A stretch of DNA of 6,025 nt from Paracoccaceae bacterium (lineage in GTDB: Bacteria > Pseudomonadota > Alphaproteobacteria > Rhodobacterales > Rhodobacteraceae): positions 1-6,025 of the forward strand of contig QKHF01000069.1 of NCBI GenBank assembly GCA_003250135.1, written 5' to 3'. Shown here in pieces: positions 5,867 through 6,025 of the stretch. Position numbers and translations under genes: made by a program. How positions within the stretch are numbered: the first letter of the stretch is position 1; every line of letters begins with the position of its first letter. The notes under the pieces are model-generated. The model did no database searches and was not told where the DNA came from. It saw nothing but the letters and a program-made list of their open reading frames with translations.

Positions 5867-5990
5867 CTGCAAATTATCAGCTTTATCTGGGAAAATAGCT
5901 CAGAAACCGAACGATATTTCTGGTTGTATCAAGAAAAATTTGTTAATTTTTGGTTGAGGTTAGGATAGATCTGCAAGGCAAGCCATCCTC

Positions 5991-6000
5991 TAGGATCCTA
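5991..6000. repeat. TAGGATCCTA palindrome with neighbouring TAGGAT copies
   Basis: The perfect 10-bp palindrome overlaps a second dyad, ATCCT-CT-AGGAT (5985-5996), and a further TAGGAT occurs at 5961-5966. The clustering hints at a binding site for an upstream or divergent gene, but copies are few and chance is possible. Confidence 0.3.
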
Positions 6001-6025
6001 TTTGCCCAAGCGGCGCCACAATGAC

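Larger units (their letters stand above)
5733..6025. other. AT-rich intergenic region upstream of the operon, no gene recognised
   Basis: From about 5733 to the right edge I find no credible coding sequence on either strand. The stretch from about 5760 to 5980 is clearly AT-rich against the very GC-rich genes. It contains several dyads: a 14-bp one at 5816-5829, a 31-bp one at 5827-5857, an AT-only one at 5934-5951 and a perfect TAGGATCCTA palindrome at 5991-6000. GC content rises again in the last 20 bases, where an ATG (6021) sits at the window edge without an evident ribosome binding site. Whether a divergent gene starts there or an upstream gene ends beyond the edge cannot be decided. Confidence 0.6.

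Noticed and set aside
1..6025. CRISPR array, tRNA or rRNA genes, toxin-antitoxin or defence genes
   Set aside because: No regularly spaced repeats, no cloverleaf or rRNA-like stretch, and no candidate small gene pairs were seen. The window is fully explained by one transporter operon, its control regions and an IS fragment.

Overview
The window holds one complete, tightly packed peptide/nickel-type (family 5) ABC importer operon. It is transcribed entirely on the minus strand, from a promoter region at the right-hand end to a terminator at the left. The coding sequence is GC-rich with strong third-position G/C bias, the binding protein carries a twin-arginine signal, and an IS6-type transposase of a kind common in alphaproteobacteria sits next door. 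Together these suggest an alphaproteobacterium, perhaps Rhodobacterales or a relative; this is inference from style, not a placement.

Reading in the direction of transcription (right to left): 5681-6025 is a non-coding, largely AT-rich regulatory region. It contains a 31-bp near-perfect dyad covering a perfect -10-like hexamer, and a stem-loop leader ending just before the first ribosome binding site. 4064-5680 encodes a Tat-exported solute-binding protein. A 120-nt gap carries a very stable GC hairpin without a U-tract. 2987-3943 (DppB/OppB-type permease), 1915-2976 (DppC/OppC-type permease with an N-terminal hydrophobic extension) and 260-1915 (a fused two-domain ATPase) follow with gaps of 10 nt or overlaps of 1-4 nt. 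A rho-independent terminator at 208-237 closes the unit. Left of it is the 5' end of an IS6-family element whose transposase start is frameshifted and which runs off the window edge.

The genes form a self-sufficient importer: the binding protein captures a ligand in the periplasm, the two permeases form the channel, and the single fused ATPase supplies both nucleotide-binding domains. The order binding protein - permease - permease - fused ATPase is the same as in yejABEF. The ligand cannot be read from the sequence, and no metabolic or regulatory gene lies in the window to indicate it. I see no novel multi-gene system. The most interesting material is regulatory: the promoter dyad, the leader hairpin and the intercistronic hairpin.
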